Below are positions 9,079 through 17,696 of a stretch of DNA of 64,000 nucleotides, one piece after another. Position 1 is the stretch's first letter, and each line of letters opens with the position of its first letter. Origin of the DNA: Pseudoxanthomonas sp. J31 (GTDB lineage: Bacteria; Pseudomonadota; Gammaproteobacteria; Xanthomonadales; Xanthomonadaceae). Below the pieces are notes generated by a model. It was not told the origin of the DNA. It saw only the letters and a list, made by a program, of their open reading frames with translations, and did no database searches. The stretch covers positions 124,001 to 188,000 of the forward strand of contig NZ_AZNZ01000003.1 of NCBI RefSeq assembly GCF_000510725.1, written 5' to 3'. The position numbers were made by a program, and so were the translations under genes.

Positions 9079-9209
9079 GGGATTCGGGATTCGTGATTCG
9101 TGAGTCGCCAAAAGCAAACTCCGGATCGAACTCCTCACGCCGGCATCAATGGTTTTCCTGGGTGGGGATGCGCTCTTGCGGATCCCCAATCCCGAATCAC
9201 GAATCTCAG
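9079..9209. repeat. Inverted pair of GATTCGGG-type Xanthomonadaceae repeats
   Basis: The left copy (9079-9104) is built from heptamer units GGATTCG, GGATTCG, TGATTCG. The right copy (9181-9208) carries the same units in reverse complement (CCCAAT, CCCGAAT, CACGAAT). The pair flanks about 75 bases and can fold into a long imperfect hairpin in the fadB-fadA intergenic RNA. The right copy runs up to the stop codon of the upstream gene. Repeats of this kind are common between genes in Xanthomonadaceae; their role in mRNA stability here is inferred. Confidence 0.75.
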
Positions 9210-11575
9210 TTCCTGAGCGGCTTGCCCGTCTTGAGCATGTGGCCGATGCGGGCCTGGGTCTTTTCCTGCTGGGCCAGCTCGACGAAGTGCTTGCGCTCCA
9301 GGTTGAGCAGCCAGGCCTCGTCGACCAGGCTGCCGCGGTCGACTTCGCCGCCGCACACCACGGTGGCGATGCGGGTGGCGATCTCGTTGTCGTACTCGCT
9401 GATGAAGCGGCCCTCGAGCATGTTGACCAGCAGCATGCGGAAGGTGGCGATGCCGACGTCGCCGGCGACCTGGATGCGGCGCTCCGGCAGCGGCGGGCGG
9501 TAGCCGCCCTCGGCCAGGTTGCGCGCCTCGGCCTTGGCCACGTGCAGCAGCTCGTGGGCGTTGAACACGATCCGGTCGGTCGGGCGCAGCAGGCCCAGCT
9601 CCTTGGCCTCCACGGCGGAGGTCGAGACCTTGGCCATGGCCACCGTCTCGAAGGTCTTCTTCAGCTCGGCGAACACGTCGCCGCCGGCCGCCGCGCGCGA
9701 GGCGCGCACCGCCAGCTCCTTGAGGCCGCCGCCGGCCGGCAGCAGGCCCACGCCGGCCTCGACCAGGCCGATGTAGCTCTCCAGGTGGGCCACGGTGCGG
9801 GCGCTGTGCATCTGGAACTCGCAGCCGCCGCCCAGGGCCAGGCCGCGCACCGCCGCGACCACCGGCACCAGCGCGTACTTGATGCGCTGGCTGGTGCGCT
9901 GGAAGTTGGCGACCAGGGCGTCGAACTCGTCGACCTTGCCGGCCTGCAGCAGGCCCAGCGCACCGGCCAGGTCGGCGCCGGCGGAGAAGGGCTCCTTCTG
10001 CTGCCAGATCACCAGGCCCTGGAAGTCGCGCTCGGCGATGCAGATCGCTTCCTGCAGGCCGTTGAGCACGTGGTCGGACACGGTGTTCATCTTGGTCTTG
10101 AACGAGACCACGGCGATGCCGTCGCCGTCGTGCCACATGCGCACGCCGTCGTTCTCGTAGACCGTGGTGCCCTGGTCGAACTTCTCGCCCAGCAGCGGAT
10201 CGGGGAAGCGCTGGCGCTGGTAGACCGGCAGCGACGAGCGCGGCACCAGGGTGTTGGTCGCCGGGCTGTAGCTGCCCTCGGCGGCGTGCACGCCCTCGCG
10301 GCCGTCGAGCACCCACGCCGGCAGCGGGGCGTCGCTCATGGCCTTGCCGGCGGCGATGTCCTCGGCGATCCACTGCGCCACCTGCTTCCAGCCGGCGGCC
10401 TGCCAGGTCTCGAACGGGCCCAGCGACCAGCCGTAGCCCCAGCGGATGGCCAGGTCGACGTCGCGCGCGGTGTCGGCGATGTCGGCCAGGTGGTAGGCGC
10501 TGTAGTGGAACAGGTCGCGGAACGCGGCCCACAGGAACTGCGCCTGCGGGTGCTGGCTCTCGCGCAGCTTCGCGAACTTCTCGGCCGGGTTCTTGATCTT
10601 GAGGATCCCGACCACCTCGTCGGCGGCCTTGCGGTCGGCGGCGCGGTAGTCCTGCTTCTCCAGGTCCAGGACCATGATGTCCTTGCCGACCTTGCGGAAG
10701 ATGCCGGCGCCGGCCTTCTGGCCCAGGGCGCCCTTGGCGATCAGTGCCTGCAGCCAGTCGGGCGACTGGAAGTACTTGTGCCACGGATCCTGCGGCAGGG
10801 TGTCGGCCATGGTCTTGATGACGTGGGCCATGGTGTCCAGGCCGACCACGTCGGAGGTGCGGTAGGTGGCCGACTTCGGGCGGCCGACCAGCGGGCCGGT
10901 GATGGCGTCGACCTCGTCGAAGCCCAGGCCGAACTGGCGGGTGTGGTGGATCACCGACAGGATCGAGAACACGCCGATGCGGTTGCCGATGAAGTTCGGG
11001 GTGTCCTTGGCGTAGACCACGCCCTTGCCAAGGTTGGTGGTCAGGAAGGTCTCCAGGCCCTCCAGCACCGCCTTGTCGGTGGTGTCGGCCGGGATCAGCT
11101 CGGCCAGGTGCATATAGCGCGGCGGGTTGAAGAAGTGCACGCCGCAGAAGCGGTGGCGCAGCTGCTCCGGCAGCACCGCGGCCAGGGCGTTGATGCCCAG
11201 GCCGGAGGTGTTGGAGGCCAGCACCGCGTGCTCGCCCACGAACGGCGCGATCCTCCTGTACAGGTCCTGCTTCCAGTCCATCCGCTCGGCGATGGCCTCG
11301 ATGATCAGGTCGCAGTCGCGCAGCTGCTCCAGGCCGGTGTCGTAGTTGGCCGGGGTGATGGCCGCGGCCAGCGACTTGCTGGCCAGCGGGGCCGGGCTGA
11401 GCTTGGCGAGGTTGCCGATGGCCTTGAGCACGATGCCGTCGGCCGGGCCCTCCTTGGCGGGCAGGTCGAACAGCACGGTGTCCACGCCCGCGTTGGTCAG
11501 GTGGGCCGCGATCTGAGCGCCCATGACGCCGGCGCCCAGCACCGCAGCGCGGCGTACAAGCAGTTTCTTAGACAT
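9206..11575 (-). CDS. 3-hydroxyacyl-CoA dehydrogenase/enoyl-CoA hydratase fusion
   Basis: The 789-residue multifunctional beta-oxidation enzyme carries the dehydrogenase first and the hydratase second, the reverse of E. coli FadB and like Bacillus FadN. The NAD-binding motif GAGVMG lies at residues 14-19 and the catalytic His147 in CGVHFFNPPRYMHL. A second dehydrogenase C-terminal domain follows. The crotonase part begins near residue 470, with the oxyanion-hole glycines in ALGGGCEFQMHSAR and the motif LVEAGVGLLPAGGG. The ATG at 11575 has AGAGG upstream; a TTG 9 bases earlier is also open. The gene sits between the tetR gene (27-base gap) and the thiolase gene on the same strand, as one operon. 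Confidence 0.9.
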   Translation of the reverse strand: MSKKLLVRRAAVLGAGVMGAQIAAHLTNAGVDTVLFDLPAKEGPADGIVLKAIGNLAKLSPAPLASKSLAAAITPANYDTGLEQLRDCDLIIEAIAERMDWKQDLYRRIAPFVGEHAVLASNTSGLGINALAAVLPEQLRHRFCGVHFFNPPRYMHLAELIPADTTDKAVLEGLETFLTTNLGKGVVYAKDTPNFIGNRIGVFSILSVIHHTRQFGLGFDEVDAITGPLVGRPKSATYRTSDVVGLDTMAHVIKTMADTLPQDPWHKYFQSPDWLQALIAKGALGQKAGAGIFRKVGKDIMVLDLEKQDYRAADRKAADEVVGILKIKNPAEKFAKLRESQHPQAQFLWAAFRDLFHYSAYHLADIADTARDVDLAIRWGYGWSLGPFETWQAAGWKQVAQWIAEDIAAGKAMSDAPLPAWVLDGREGVHAAEGSYSPATNTLVPRSSLPVYQRQRFPDPLLGEKFDQGTTVYENDGVRMWHDGDGIAVVSFKTKMNTVSDHVLNGLQEAICIAERDFQGLVIWQQKEPFSAGADLAGALGLLQAGKVDEFDALVANFQRTSQRIKYALVPVVAAVRGLALGGGCEFQMHSARTVAHLESYIGLVEAGVGLLPAGGGLKELAVRASRAAAGGDVFAELKKTFETVAMAKVSTSAVEAKELGLLRPTDRIVFNAHELLHVAKAEARNLAEGGYRPPLPERRIQVAGDVGIATFRMLLVNMLEGRFISEYDNEIATRIATVVCGGEVDRGSLVDEAWLLNLERKHFVELAQQEKTQARIGHMLKTGKPLRN

Positions 11576-11602
11576 TTCTTGCAACCTCTTGATATTGAAC
11601 GG

Positions 11603-12232
11603 TTACCTTGCTTCCGCCTGCAGTCCTGCGGCGGCAAATCGGATGAGTTCCCGGGCGGCCCGGCTCCGGTGGGCCGCCTCGCTGGCGCTGGCGGGGCGCT
11701 TGATCAGGCCGAATTCCGACATCGCGTAGGTCAGCGCCCCGGCCAGGAAGTCCAGGCGCCAGTACAGGGTTTCCTTGTCCAGGCCGGGCAGCACCGCGGC
11801 CAGCGCCTTGCCGAACTCGCGCAGCACATGGCCGTAGTGGTCCGACAGGAACCGGCGCAGGCTCTCGTTGTGCTCGGCGTAGGCGCGGGCGATCAGGCGC
11901 ACGAAGGCGGCACCGCCGTTGCGATCCTGGGCCAGGGCCAGTGCCGGGTCGATGAAGGCCGCCAGGATCGGCTCCAGCTGGCCGGGGTGGTCGCGCAGCG
12001 CGGCCTCCAGCTGCTGCAGGCGCTGGGCGGTCATCACGTCCATGCGCCGCCGGAACACCTCGTTGATCAGGTTTTCCTTGGAGCCGAAGTGGTAGTTCAC
12101 CGCGGCGATGTTGACCGCGGCCTGGCTGGTGACCTGGCGCAGCGAGGTCCCGGCGAAGCCGTGCTGGGCGAACAGCTCTTCCGCCGCGGCCAGGATCCGT
12201 TCCTTGGTGGAGAAGTGCGCGGGCTTGCCCAT
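11603..12232 (-). CDS. TetR-family regulator, PsrA-like
   Basis: The 209-residue protein has an N-terminal TetR DNA-binding domain (residues about 8-55, with the family block AAVNIAAVNYHFGSKENLI) and an all-helical ligand domain. The spacing and the block INEVFRRRMDVMTAQRLQQLE, the long helices and an FAAAGLQAE-type ending resemble Pseudomonas PsrA, a repressor of beta-oxidation genes that senses long-chain acyl groups. It is the first gene of the operon with the FadB-like enzyme and the thiolase. A PsrA-type inverted repeat lies 15 bases before its start, which suggests autoregulation and control of the whole operon. Its SD is CCGGAG just before ATG. The ligand is inferred from context only. 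Confidence 0.82.
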   Translation of the reverse strand: MGKPAHFSTKERILAAAEELFAQHGFAGTSLRQVTSQAAVNIAAVNYHFGSKENLINEVFRRRMDVMTAQRLQQLEAALRDHPGQLEPILAAFIDPALALAQDRNGGAAFVRLIARAYAEHNESLRRFLSDHYGHVLREFGKALAAVLPGLDKETLYWRLDFLAGALTYAMSEFGLIKRPASASEAAHRSRAARELIRFAAAGLQAEAR

Positions 12233-12246
12233 GGCTCCGGACTAAA

Positions 12247-12262
12247 TCAAACGATTGTTTAA
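12247..12262. promoter_or_regulatory. PsrA-type operator before the fad operon
   Basis: The sequence CAAAC-GATT-GTTTA (12248-12261) is an inverted repeat AAAC-N4-GTTT. The published PsrA consensus in Pseudomonas is (G/C)AAAC-N2-4-GTTT(G/C), so 9 of 10 consensus positions fit. It lies 15-30 bases upstream of the tetR ATG on the minus strand, where a bound repressor would block transcription of the whole tetR-fad operon. Confidence 0.6.
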
Positions 12263-12334
12263 TCCTAGGCCCGGGCCGGCGACGGGTCATTTTGCGCTGC
12301 AGCATCCCGGTGCCTGCAAAGCCGGCCGGCGGAT

Positions 12335-12342
12335 GCTAGAAT
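12335..12342 (+). promoter_or_regulatory. Probable extended -10 promoter for ndk
   Basis: The sequence TGCTAGAAT ending at 12342 is an extended -10 element (TGn plus TAGAAT at 12337-12342). The upstream -35 region is poor (CTGCAA), as is common with extended -10 promoters. Transcription would begin near 12349, giving a leader of about 100 bases before ndk that includes the hairpin at 12366-12388. Confidence 0.45.
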
Positions 12343-12365
12343 CCGTCAACGCTACCCAAGCTAAG

Positions 12366-12388
12366 CCCGCGCCACGCCGCGGGTTTTT
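12366..12388 (+). terminator. Terminator-like hairpin in the ndk leader
   Basis: A CCCGCG/CGCGGG stem (12366-12371 and 12378-12383) with a 6-base loop is followed by five T residues. It has the form of an intrinsic terminator but lies downstream of the probable ndk promoter and about 60 bases upstream of the ndk start. It could be an attenuator or the end of a very short transcript. Confidence 0.55.
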
Positions 12389-12449
12389 CCTTCAGGCCCG
12401 GTTCCGCCGGGCCGGTCCCGTTCCCTCAACTCCAAAGAAGAAGAATCCA

Positions 12450-12875
12450 ATGGCGCTGGAGCGCACCCTTTCGATCGTCAAGCCCGATGCCGTCGCCAAG
12501 AACGTGATCGGCGAGATCTACACCCGTTTCGAGAAGGCCGGCCTGAAGATCGTCGCCGCCAAGTACAAGCAGCTGACCCGCCGCGAGGCCGAGGGCTTCT
12601 ACGCCGTGCACCGCGAGCGTCCGTTCTTCAACGCCCTGGTCGAGTTCATGACCTCCGGCCCGGTGATGATCCAGGTGCTGGAAGGCGAGAACGCCGTGGC
12701 CAAGCACCGCGAGATCCTGGGTGCCACCAACCCGAAGGAAGCCGCGCCGGGCACCATCCGCGCCGACTTCGCCGAATCCATCGACGCCAACGCCGCCCAC
12801 GGCTCGGACTCGGTGGAGAACGCCAACATCGAGATCGCGTACTTCTTCGCGGCCACGGAAGTGGTCTCGCGCTGA
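12450..12875 (+). CDS. ndk: Nucleoside diphosphate kinase
   Basis: The 141-residue enzyme moves the gamma phosphate between nucleoside triphosphates and diphosphates through a phosphohistidine. The active-site His117 is visible in [20 protein letters not shown]-type context, and the N-terminus [15 protein letters not shown] is the conserved start. Length and motifs match bacterial Ndk exactly. The longer open frame upstream is not Ndk-like, so the ATG at 12450 is chosen. The gene lies before rlmN, as in many gammaproteobacteria, 25 bases upstream of its start. Confidence 0.98.
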   Translation: MALERTLSIVKPDAVAKNVIGEIYTRFEKAGLKIVAAKYKQLTRREAEGFYAVHRERPFFNALVEFMTSGPVMIQVLEGENAVAKHREILGATNPKEAAPGTIRADFAESIDANAAHGSDSVENANIEIAYFFAATEVVSR

Positions 12876-12900
12876 GCGCATCCAGCACAGGTCGAAGCAC

Positions 12901-14127
12901 GTGTCCGCATTGCAGCCGATTCCCAGCGTGACCACCACCGGCGACCCGGTCGCCGCGCCCGTGGCCGCGCGCCAGAACCTGCTGGAGCTGGACCGTGCGG
13001 GCCTGGAGCGCTTCTTCGAGGAAGTCCTCGGCGAGAAGCGCTACCGCGCCCACCAGGTGATGAAGTGGATCCACCACCGCTACGTCACCGACTTCGACCA
13101 GATGACCGACCTCGGCAAGGCGCTGCGCGCCAAGCTGCACGCGCATGCCGAGGTCGTCGTCCCCAACATCGTGTTCGACAAGCCCTCCGCCGACGGCACC
13201 CACAAGTGGCTGCTGGCGATGGGCGACGATGGCCGCAACGCCATCGAGACCGTGTTCATCCCGGACAAGGGCCGCGGCACCCTGTGCGTGTCCTCGCAGG
13301 TGGGCTGCGGCCTCAACTGCACCTTCTGCTCGACCGCCACCCAGGGCTTCAACCGCAACCTGACCACGGCCGAGATCATCGGCCAGGTCTGGATCGCCGC
13401 CCGCCACCTGGGCAACGTGCCGCACCAGCAGCGCAAGCTCACCAACGTGGTGATGATGGGCATGGGCGAGCCGCTGATGAACTTCGACAACGTCGTGCGC
13501 GCCATGAGCGTGATGCGCGACGACCTGGGCTACGGCCTGGCCAACAAGCGCGTGACCCTGTCGACCTCCGGCCTGGTGCCGATGATCGACCGCCTGTCGG
13601 TGGAGAGCGACGTGTCGCTGGCGGTTTCGCTGCACGCACCCAACGACGAGCTGCGCGAGCAGCTGGTCCCGCTCAACAGGAAGTACCCGATCGCCGAGCT
13701 GATGGCCGCCTGCGCTCGCTACCTGCGCGCCAACCGCCGCCGCGAGTCGATCACCTTCGAATACACCCTGATGAAGGGGGTCAACGACCAGCCCGAGCAC
13801 GCCCGCCAGCTGGCGCGGCTGATGCGCCAGTTCGACAACGCGGTGCAGGCGCGCGATTCGGGCAAGGTCAACCTGATCCCGTTCAACCCGTTCCCGGGGA
13901 CCCGCTACGAGCGCCCGGACGAGTCGGCGATCCGCGCCTTCCAGAAGATCCTGCTCGATTCGCAGGTGCTGACCATGGTCCGCCGCACCCGTGGCGACGA
14001 CATCGACGCCGCCTGCGGGCAGCTCAAGGGCCAGGTCATGGACCGGACGCGCCGGCAGGCCGAGTTCCGGCGCAGCCTGGGCCGGGAAGGGCAGGCGCCG
14101 CGGGCCGGAGGCCATGCGGCGGCCTGA
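12901..14127 (+). CDS. rlmN: 23S rRNA A2503 / tRNA A37 C2-methyltransferase
   Basis: The 408-residue radical SAM enzyme methylates adenine C2 in 23S rRNA and some tRNAs. The 4Fe-4S cysteines are C136, C140 and C143 in [17 protein letters not shown]. The GEPLMN motif binds SAM. The methyl-carrying C-terminal cysteine is near residue 372 in [12 protein letters not shown]. The start is a GTG at 12901 ([10 protein letters not shown]); no closer ATG exists before the conserved [14 protein letters not shown] block, though the first 25 residues are variable and the start is not certain. It overlaps pilF by 14 bases, so translation is probably coupled. Confidence 0.95.
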   Translation: MSALQPIPSVTTTGDPVAAPVAARQNLLELDRAGLERFFEEVLGEKRYRAHQVMKWIHHRYVTDFDQMTDLGKALRAKLHAHAEVVVPNIVFDKPSADGTHKWLLAMGDDGRNAIETVFIPDKGRGTLCVSSQVGCGLNCTFCSTATQGFNRNLTTAEIIGQVWIAARHLGNVPHQQRKLTNVVMMGMGEPLMNFDNVVRAMSVMRDDLGYGLANKRVTLSTSGLVPMIDRLSVESDVSLAVSLHAPNDELREQLVPLNRKYPIAELMAACARYLRANRRRESITFEYTLMKGVNDQPEHARQLARLMRQFDNAVQARDSGKVNLIPFNPFPGTRYERPDESAIRAFQKILLDSQVLTMVRRTRGDDIDAACGQLKGQVMDRTRRQAEFRRSLGREGQAPRAGGHAAA

Positions 14128-14926
14128 TCGGCTCCTGTTCCTGCTCTGTGGCGCCCTGCTCGTGGCAGGCTGCGCACGCCCCGCGACGGTCAAATCGCCC
14201 AAGATCCGCGGTACCGAACGGGTCGCCCCGGTCTACCGGCTGGAGGACGGCGAGGCGACCAAGCGCCGCGTCCAGGTCCGCGACGCCATCGGCCTGGCGA
14301 CCCAGCGCCTGACCGCCGGCGACCTGGCCGAAGCCGAGAAGCTGGCGCGCAAGGCCCTGCGCCTGGATCCGTCGGCAGTGGACGCCTACACCGTGCTGGG
14401 CGCAGTCGAGTCCAGGCGCGGCAACCTGGAGGCCGCTGGCACGCATTACCGCAAGGCCGCCGAACTGGCGCCGGGCAACGGCGACGTGCTCAACAACTAC
14501 GGCGCCTGGCTGTGCGCCAACGGCTATCCGGCCGAGGCCCTGGTGTGGCTGGACCGGGCCATGGCGGTGACCGCCGCCGGCTCGCGCGCCTCGGCCCTGG
14601 CCAATGCCGGCAGCTGCGCCCTGCGCAGCGGCCAGCTCGAGCGCGCCGAGCAGGACCTGCGCAAGGCGCTGGAGCTGGATCCGGTGCACCCGGCGGCGCT
14701 GGCGCAGATGGCCGTGCTCTCGTTCGAGCAGGGCCGGCTGTTGCAGGCGCGGGCCTTCGCCGAGCGCCGGCTGGCGGCTGCGCCCGCCGATGCATCCGTG
14801 CTACAACTCGCGGTCAGGATTGAACAGGGGCTTGGCGACAGGGTGGCCGCCAGCCGGTATCAACAGCGGCTACGGGCGGAGTTCCCGGAAGCCGTCACTG
14901 ACAAAACCGGGGAAGATCCACAGTGA
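14114..14926 (+). CDS. pilF: Type IV pilus biogenesis lipoprotein PilF/PilW
   Basis: The 270-residue protein begins with a lipoprotein signal ([20 protein letters not shown]) whose lipobox LVAGC makes Cys20 the lipidated residue. Six or so TPR units follow (for example [21 protein letters not shown] and [21 protein letters not shown]). PilF helps the PilQ secretin assemble in the outer membrane in type IV pilus systems. It lies between rlmN and rodZ, the conserved place for pilF in Pseudomonas and Xanthomonas. The start is within the end of rlmN, and its stop overlaps the GTG start of rodZ. Confidence 0.9.
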   Translation: MRRPDRLLFLLCGALLVAGCARPATVKSPKIRGTERVAPVYRLEDGEATKRRVQVRDAIGLATQRLTAGDLAEAEKLARKALRLDPSAVDAYTVLGAVESRRGNLEAAGTHYRKAAELAPGNGDVLNNYGAWLCANGYPAEALVWLDRAMAVTAAGSRASALANAGSCALRSGQLERAEQDLRKALELDPVHPAALAQMAVLSFEQGRLLQARAFAERRLAAAPADASVLQLAVRIEQGLGDRVAASRYQQRLRAEFPEAVTDKTGEDPQ

Positions 14927-15774
14927 TCCATGACAACGCGAACGTCGGGGGAGACGCTCGGGGTTGCGGGGAGCTGCTTCGCGAGGCGCGCGAGGCGGCC
15001 GGGTTGGAACTGCGCGAGGTCGCTACGCGGCTGCGCATGCCGGTACACGTGGTCGAGGCACTGGAGCAGGGGCGCTGGGAAGTCATCGGCGCGCCGGTGT
15101 TCGTGCGCGGCCAGCTGCGCAGCTACGCGCGGCTGCTGGGCGTGGACCTGGAGCCGCTGCTGCAGGTCCAGGTCGCCCCGCCGGCGCCCGTGGAGCTGGT
15201 CAGCCACGTGCATACCCCGCGCCTGCAACGGTTGATGGAGAACGTCGGCCGCCGCGCGGTGTACGTGGTCATCACCGCCGCCATCGCGGTGCCGGTGTGG
15301 CTGGCGACCCGTTCGCACTTCGCCGGGCAGCTGCCGACGACCGCTTCGCTGGACGTGCTGCCGGCGGAGGTCGCCGATGCCCCGGCCACGACGGCCCCGG
15401 AAGCGCCGCCGGTGCAGGCGCCGCGCGCCAGGCCGCAGGCCCAGGCCGGCGAAGCCGGGCCGTACGTGGCCTCGCTGGCGCCGCCGGTGCGGCAGCAGGC
15501 GCCCGCGCCGGCACCCGCCCTGGAGCTGAGCTTCGAGGGCGACAGCTGGATCGAGGTCACCGGCCCCGACGGCCGCGTGATCGAGCAGCGCCTGGCGCGC
15601 CAGGGCGAGACGCGCAGCTTCCAGCCGGGCGAGGTCGCCGGCGTGGTGCTGGGCAACGCGGCGGCGGTACGCGTTCAGCAGGCCGGCAGTATCGTGGACC
15701 TGTCGCCCTTCAGGAGGGCGAACGTGGCCCGCTTTGCGGTATCCTCTGACGGATCCGTCAAGCCCGCGCAGTAA
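14923..15774 (+). CDS. rodZ: RodZ-like helix-turn-helix membrane protein
   Basis: The 283-residue protein has a cytoplasmic HTH_25 domain (residues about 15-80, LREAREAAGLELREVATRLRM), a single membrane helix (about 111-128), a Pro/Ala/Gln-rich linker and a periplasmic C-terminal beta domain (from about 175, LELSFEGDSWIEVTGPDGR) of the DUF4115 type. This is the RodZ plan: it links MreB to the elongation machinery and keeps rod shape. The GTG start overlaps the pilF stop (GTGA). In E. coli ispG and hisS follow rodZ, but here yfgM follows after 71 bases. Confidence 0.87.
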   Translation: MIHDNANVGGDARGCGELLREAREAAGLELREVATRLRMPVHVVEALEQGRWEVIGAPVFVRGQLRSYARLLGVDLEPLLQVQVAPPAPVELVSHVHTPRLQRLMENVGRRAVYVVITAAIAVPVWLATRSHFAGQLPTTASLDVLPAEVADAPATTAPEAPPVQAPRARPQAQAGEAGPYVASLAPPVRQQAPAPAPALELSFEGDSWIEVTGPDGRVIEQRLARQGETRSFQPGEVAGVVLGNAAAVRVQQAGSIVDLSPFRRANVARFAVSSDGSVKPAQ

Positions 15775-15813
15775 AGCGGTCCGCGGGCCTTTCCAACAAG
15801 AACAAGAACACGT

Positions 15814-15834
15814 CCCCGTGCGCGCCGCACGGGG
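15814..15834 (+). other. Hairpin before yfgM
   Basis: A perfect 9-bp inverted repeat CCCCGTGCG/CGCACGGGG with a 3-base loop sits 11 bases before the yfgM ATG, just ahead of its AGG ribosome-binding site. There is no T tract. It could limit read-through from rodZ or modulate initiation of yfgM. Confidence 0.4.
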
Positions 15835-15845
15835 CAGGACACTGC

Positions 15846-16469
15846 ATGGCAATCGACGACCTTCTGGACGAGCACGAACAGGGCGAACGCGTCCGCGCCT
15901 GGCTGCGCAAGAACCTGCCGGGCATCCTCGCCGGCCTCATCGTCGGCATCGCCGCGATCTGGGGCCTGCGCCAGTGGCAGGAACGCGGCCTGGCCCGGCA
16001 GCAGGAGGCGCACGCGGCCTACAGCCAGGCGATCGCCCGGCTGCAGGCCGGCGAGGAAGACGCCGGCGCGGCCCTGGCCGGACAGGAAGGCCTGTACGCC
16101 AGCCTCGGCGCGCTGCAGCTGGCCAAGGCCCAGGTCGAGGCCGGCAAGCCCGAGGACGCCATCGCCACCCTGCGCGGGATCAAGGCCGACCCGGCGCTGC
16201 AACCGGTGGTCCGGCAGCGCCTGGCGCAGCTGCTGGTTGCCACCGGCAAGCCGCAGGAAGCGCTGGATGTGCTGGGCGAGGACGCCGATGCCGTGGCCTT
16301 GGAACTGCGCGGCGACGCGCTGGTGGCCGCCGGCAAGGCGGAGCAGGCGCGTGCCGAGTACCAGCGCGCCCTGGCCGGGCTGGACGCGGAGGCGCCGGCG
16401 CGCCGGCGCGTGGAACTGAAGCTGCAGGAAGCCGGTGGCCAGCTGCCGGAGACGGCGGGGTCGATCTGA
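15846..16469 (+). CDS. yfgM: YfgM family TPR protein (SecYEG-associated)
   Basis: The 207-residue protein has a cytoplasmic N-terminus starting MAIDDLLDEHEQGERVRAWLRKN, the family signature, then one membrane helix (about residues 25-42) and a periplasmic TPR-like domain rich in Ala and Leu. In E. coli YfgM is an ancillary subunit of the SecYEG translocon that links it to periplasmic chaperones such as PpiD. The next gene, bamB, starts one base inside its stop codon (TGATG), so the two are translationally coupled. The yfgM-bamB-der order is conserved. Confidence 0.9.
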   Translation: MAIDDLLDEHEQGERVRAWLRKNLPGILAGLIVGIAAIWGLRQWQERGLARQQEAHAAYSQAIARLQAGEEDAGAALAGQEGLYASLGALQLAKAQVEAGKPEDAIATLRGIKADPALQPVVRQRLAQLLVATGKPQEALDVLGEDADAVALELRGDALVAAGKAEQARAEYQRALAGLDAEAPARRRVELKLQEAGGQLPETAGSI

Positions 16470-17668
16470 TGGAGCGCACCGACATGATCAAGCGCATGGC
16501 GGCCGTGGCCGTCCTGGTCTCGCTGCTGGCGGGTTGCAGCTCGTTCAAGAGCATGTTTGCCGGCAAGAACGCCGAGGCCAAGAAGGCCGCCGAGCCGGCC
16601 GAGCTGGTGAAGTTCAAGCCCACCATCAAGCCGCGCAAGGCTTGGTCGGTGGACCTGGGCGACGGCGAGCGCCGGATCGGCGCGCGCCAGGGGCCGGCGG
16701 TGGCCGATGGCCGCGTCTACGCCGCCGCGGCCGAGGGCCGGGTGCTGGCGCTGGACCTGCAGACCGGCAAGCGGGTGTGGGAATTCAAGGCCGCCAAGGA
16801 CGAGAAGCTGCGCCTGACCGGCGGTCCCGGCGCCGGCAACGGCCTGGTCGTGGTCGGCGGCCTGGACGGCGCGGTGATCGCGCTGGACGCCCAGGACGGC
16901 AGCGAGCGCTGGCGCGCCAAGGTGCGCAGCGAGATCATCGCCGCCCCGACCGTGTCCCAGGGCCTGGTCCTGGTGCGCAGCAACGACGGCCGCATCACCG
17001 CCTTCGACGCCGCCAGCGGCGAGCAGCGCTGGTACGCCGAGCGCGAACTGCCGAGCCTGACCGTGCGTGGCAACGCCTCGCTGACGCCGGCCCCGGGCCT
17101 GCTGTTCGCCGGCAACGACGACGGCACCCTGACCGCGCTGGCCCTGCGCGACGGCCGCCTGCTGTGGGAACAGGCCGTGGGCCTGCCCGAAGGCCGCACC
17201 GAACTGGAACGCATGGCCGACGTCGACGCGCCGATCGTGATCGACGGCACCATGCTGTACGCCAGCAGCTACCGTAACCGCACCGTGGCCATCGACGGTC
17301 CCAGTGGCCGCCCGATGTGGCAGAGCGACCACGGCGGCCCCGGCGCGATCGGCGTGGCGCCCTCGGCGATCCTGGTTTCCAGCGCCGCCGGCACCGTCTA
17401 CGCCCTGGACAAGTCCAACGGCGTGGCCCTGTGGTCGCAGCCGGCGCTGGCGCGCCGCTCGCTGACCGGCCCGGCGGTGCAGGGCGACTATGCGGTGGTC
17501 GGCGACTATGCCGGCTACGTGCACTGGCTGCGCCTGGACAACGGCGAGATGGCCGCGCGCGAGCGCGTCGGCCGCAAGAAGGCGATCAAGGCCGCGCCGG
17601 TGGTGGCCGACGGACTGCTGCTGGTGCAGGACGTCAAGGGAGGCCTGACCGCCTTCCGCCTCGACTGA
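16469..17668 (+). CDS. bamB: Outer membrane assembly lipoprotein BamB
   Basis: The 399-residue product has a lipoprotein signal with the lipobox LLAGC (lipidated Cys23) and an eight-bladed PQQ-type beta-propeller, visible as repeated blocks such as [24 protein letters not shown] and [13 protein letters not shown]. BamB is part of the BAM complex that inserts beta-barrel proteins in the outer membrane. A second in-frame ATG at 16484 ([10 protein letters not shown]) gives a more standard signal peptide and may be the true start. The gene lies between yfgM and der, the usual place. Confidence 0.94.
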   Translation: MERTDMIKRMAAVAVLVSLLAGCSSFKSMFAGKNAEAKKAAEPAELVKFKPTIKPRKAWSVDLGDGERRIGARQGPAVADGRVYAAAAEGRVLALDLQTGKRVWEFKAAKDEKLRLTGGPGAGNGLVVVGGLDGAVIALDAQDGSERWRAKVRSEIIAAPTVSQGLVLVRSNDGRITAFDAASGEQRWYAERELPSLTVRGNASLTPAPGLLFAGNDDGTLTALALRDGRLLWEQAVGLPEGRTELERMADVDAPIVIDGTMLYASSYRNRTVAIDGPSGRPMWQSDHGGPGAIGVAPSAILVSSAAGTVYALDKSNGVALWSQPALARRSLTGPAVQGDYAVVGDYAGYVHWLRLDNGEMAARERVGRKKAIKAAPVVADGLLLVQDVKGGLTAFRLD

Positions 17669-17696
17669 CCGGACGGATGCGGGCAGGAATTTCGCG

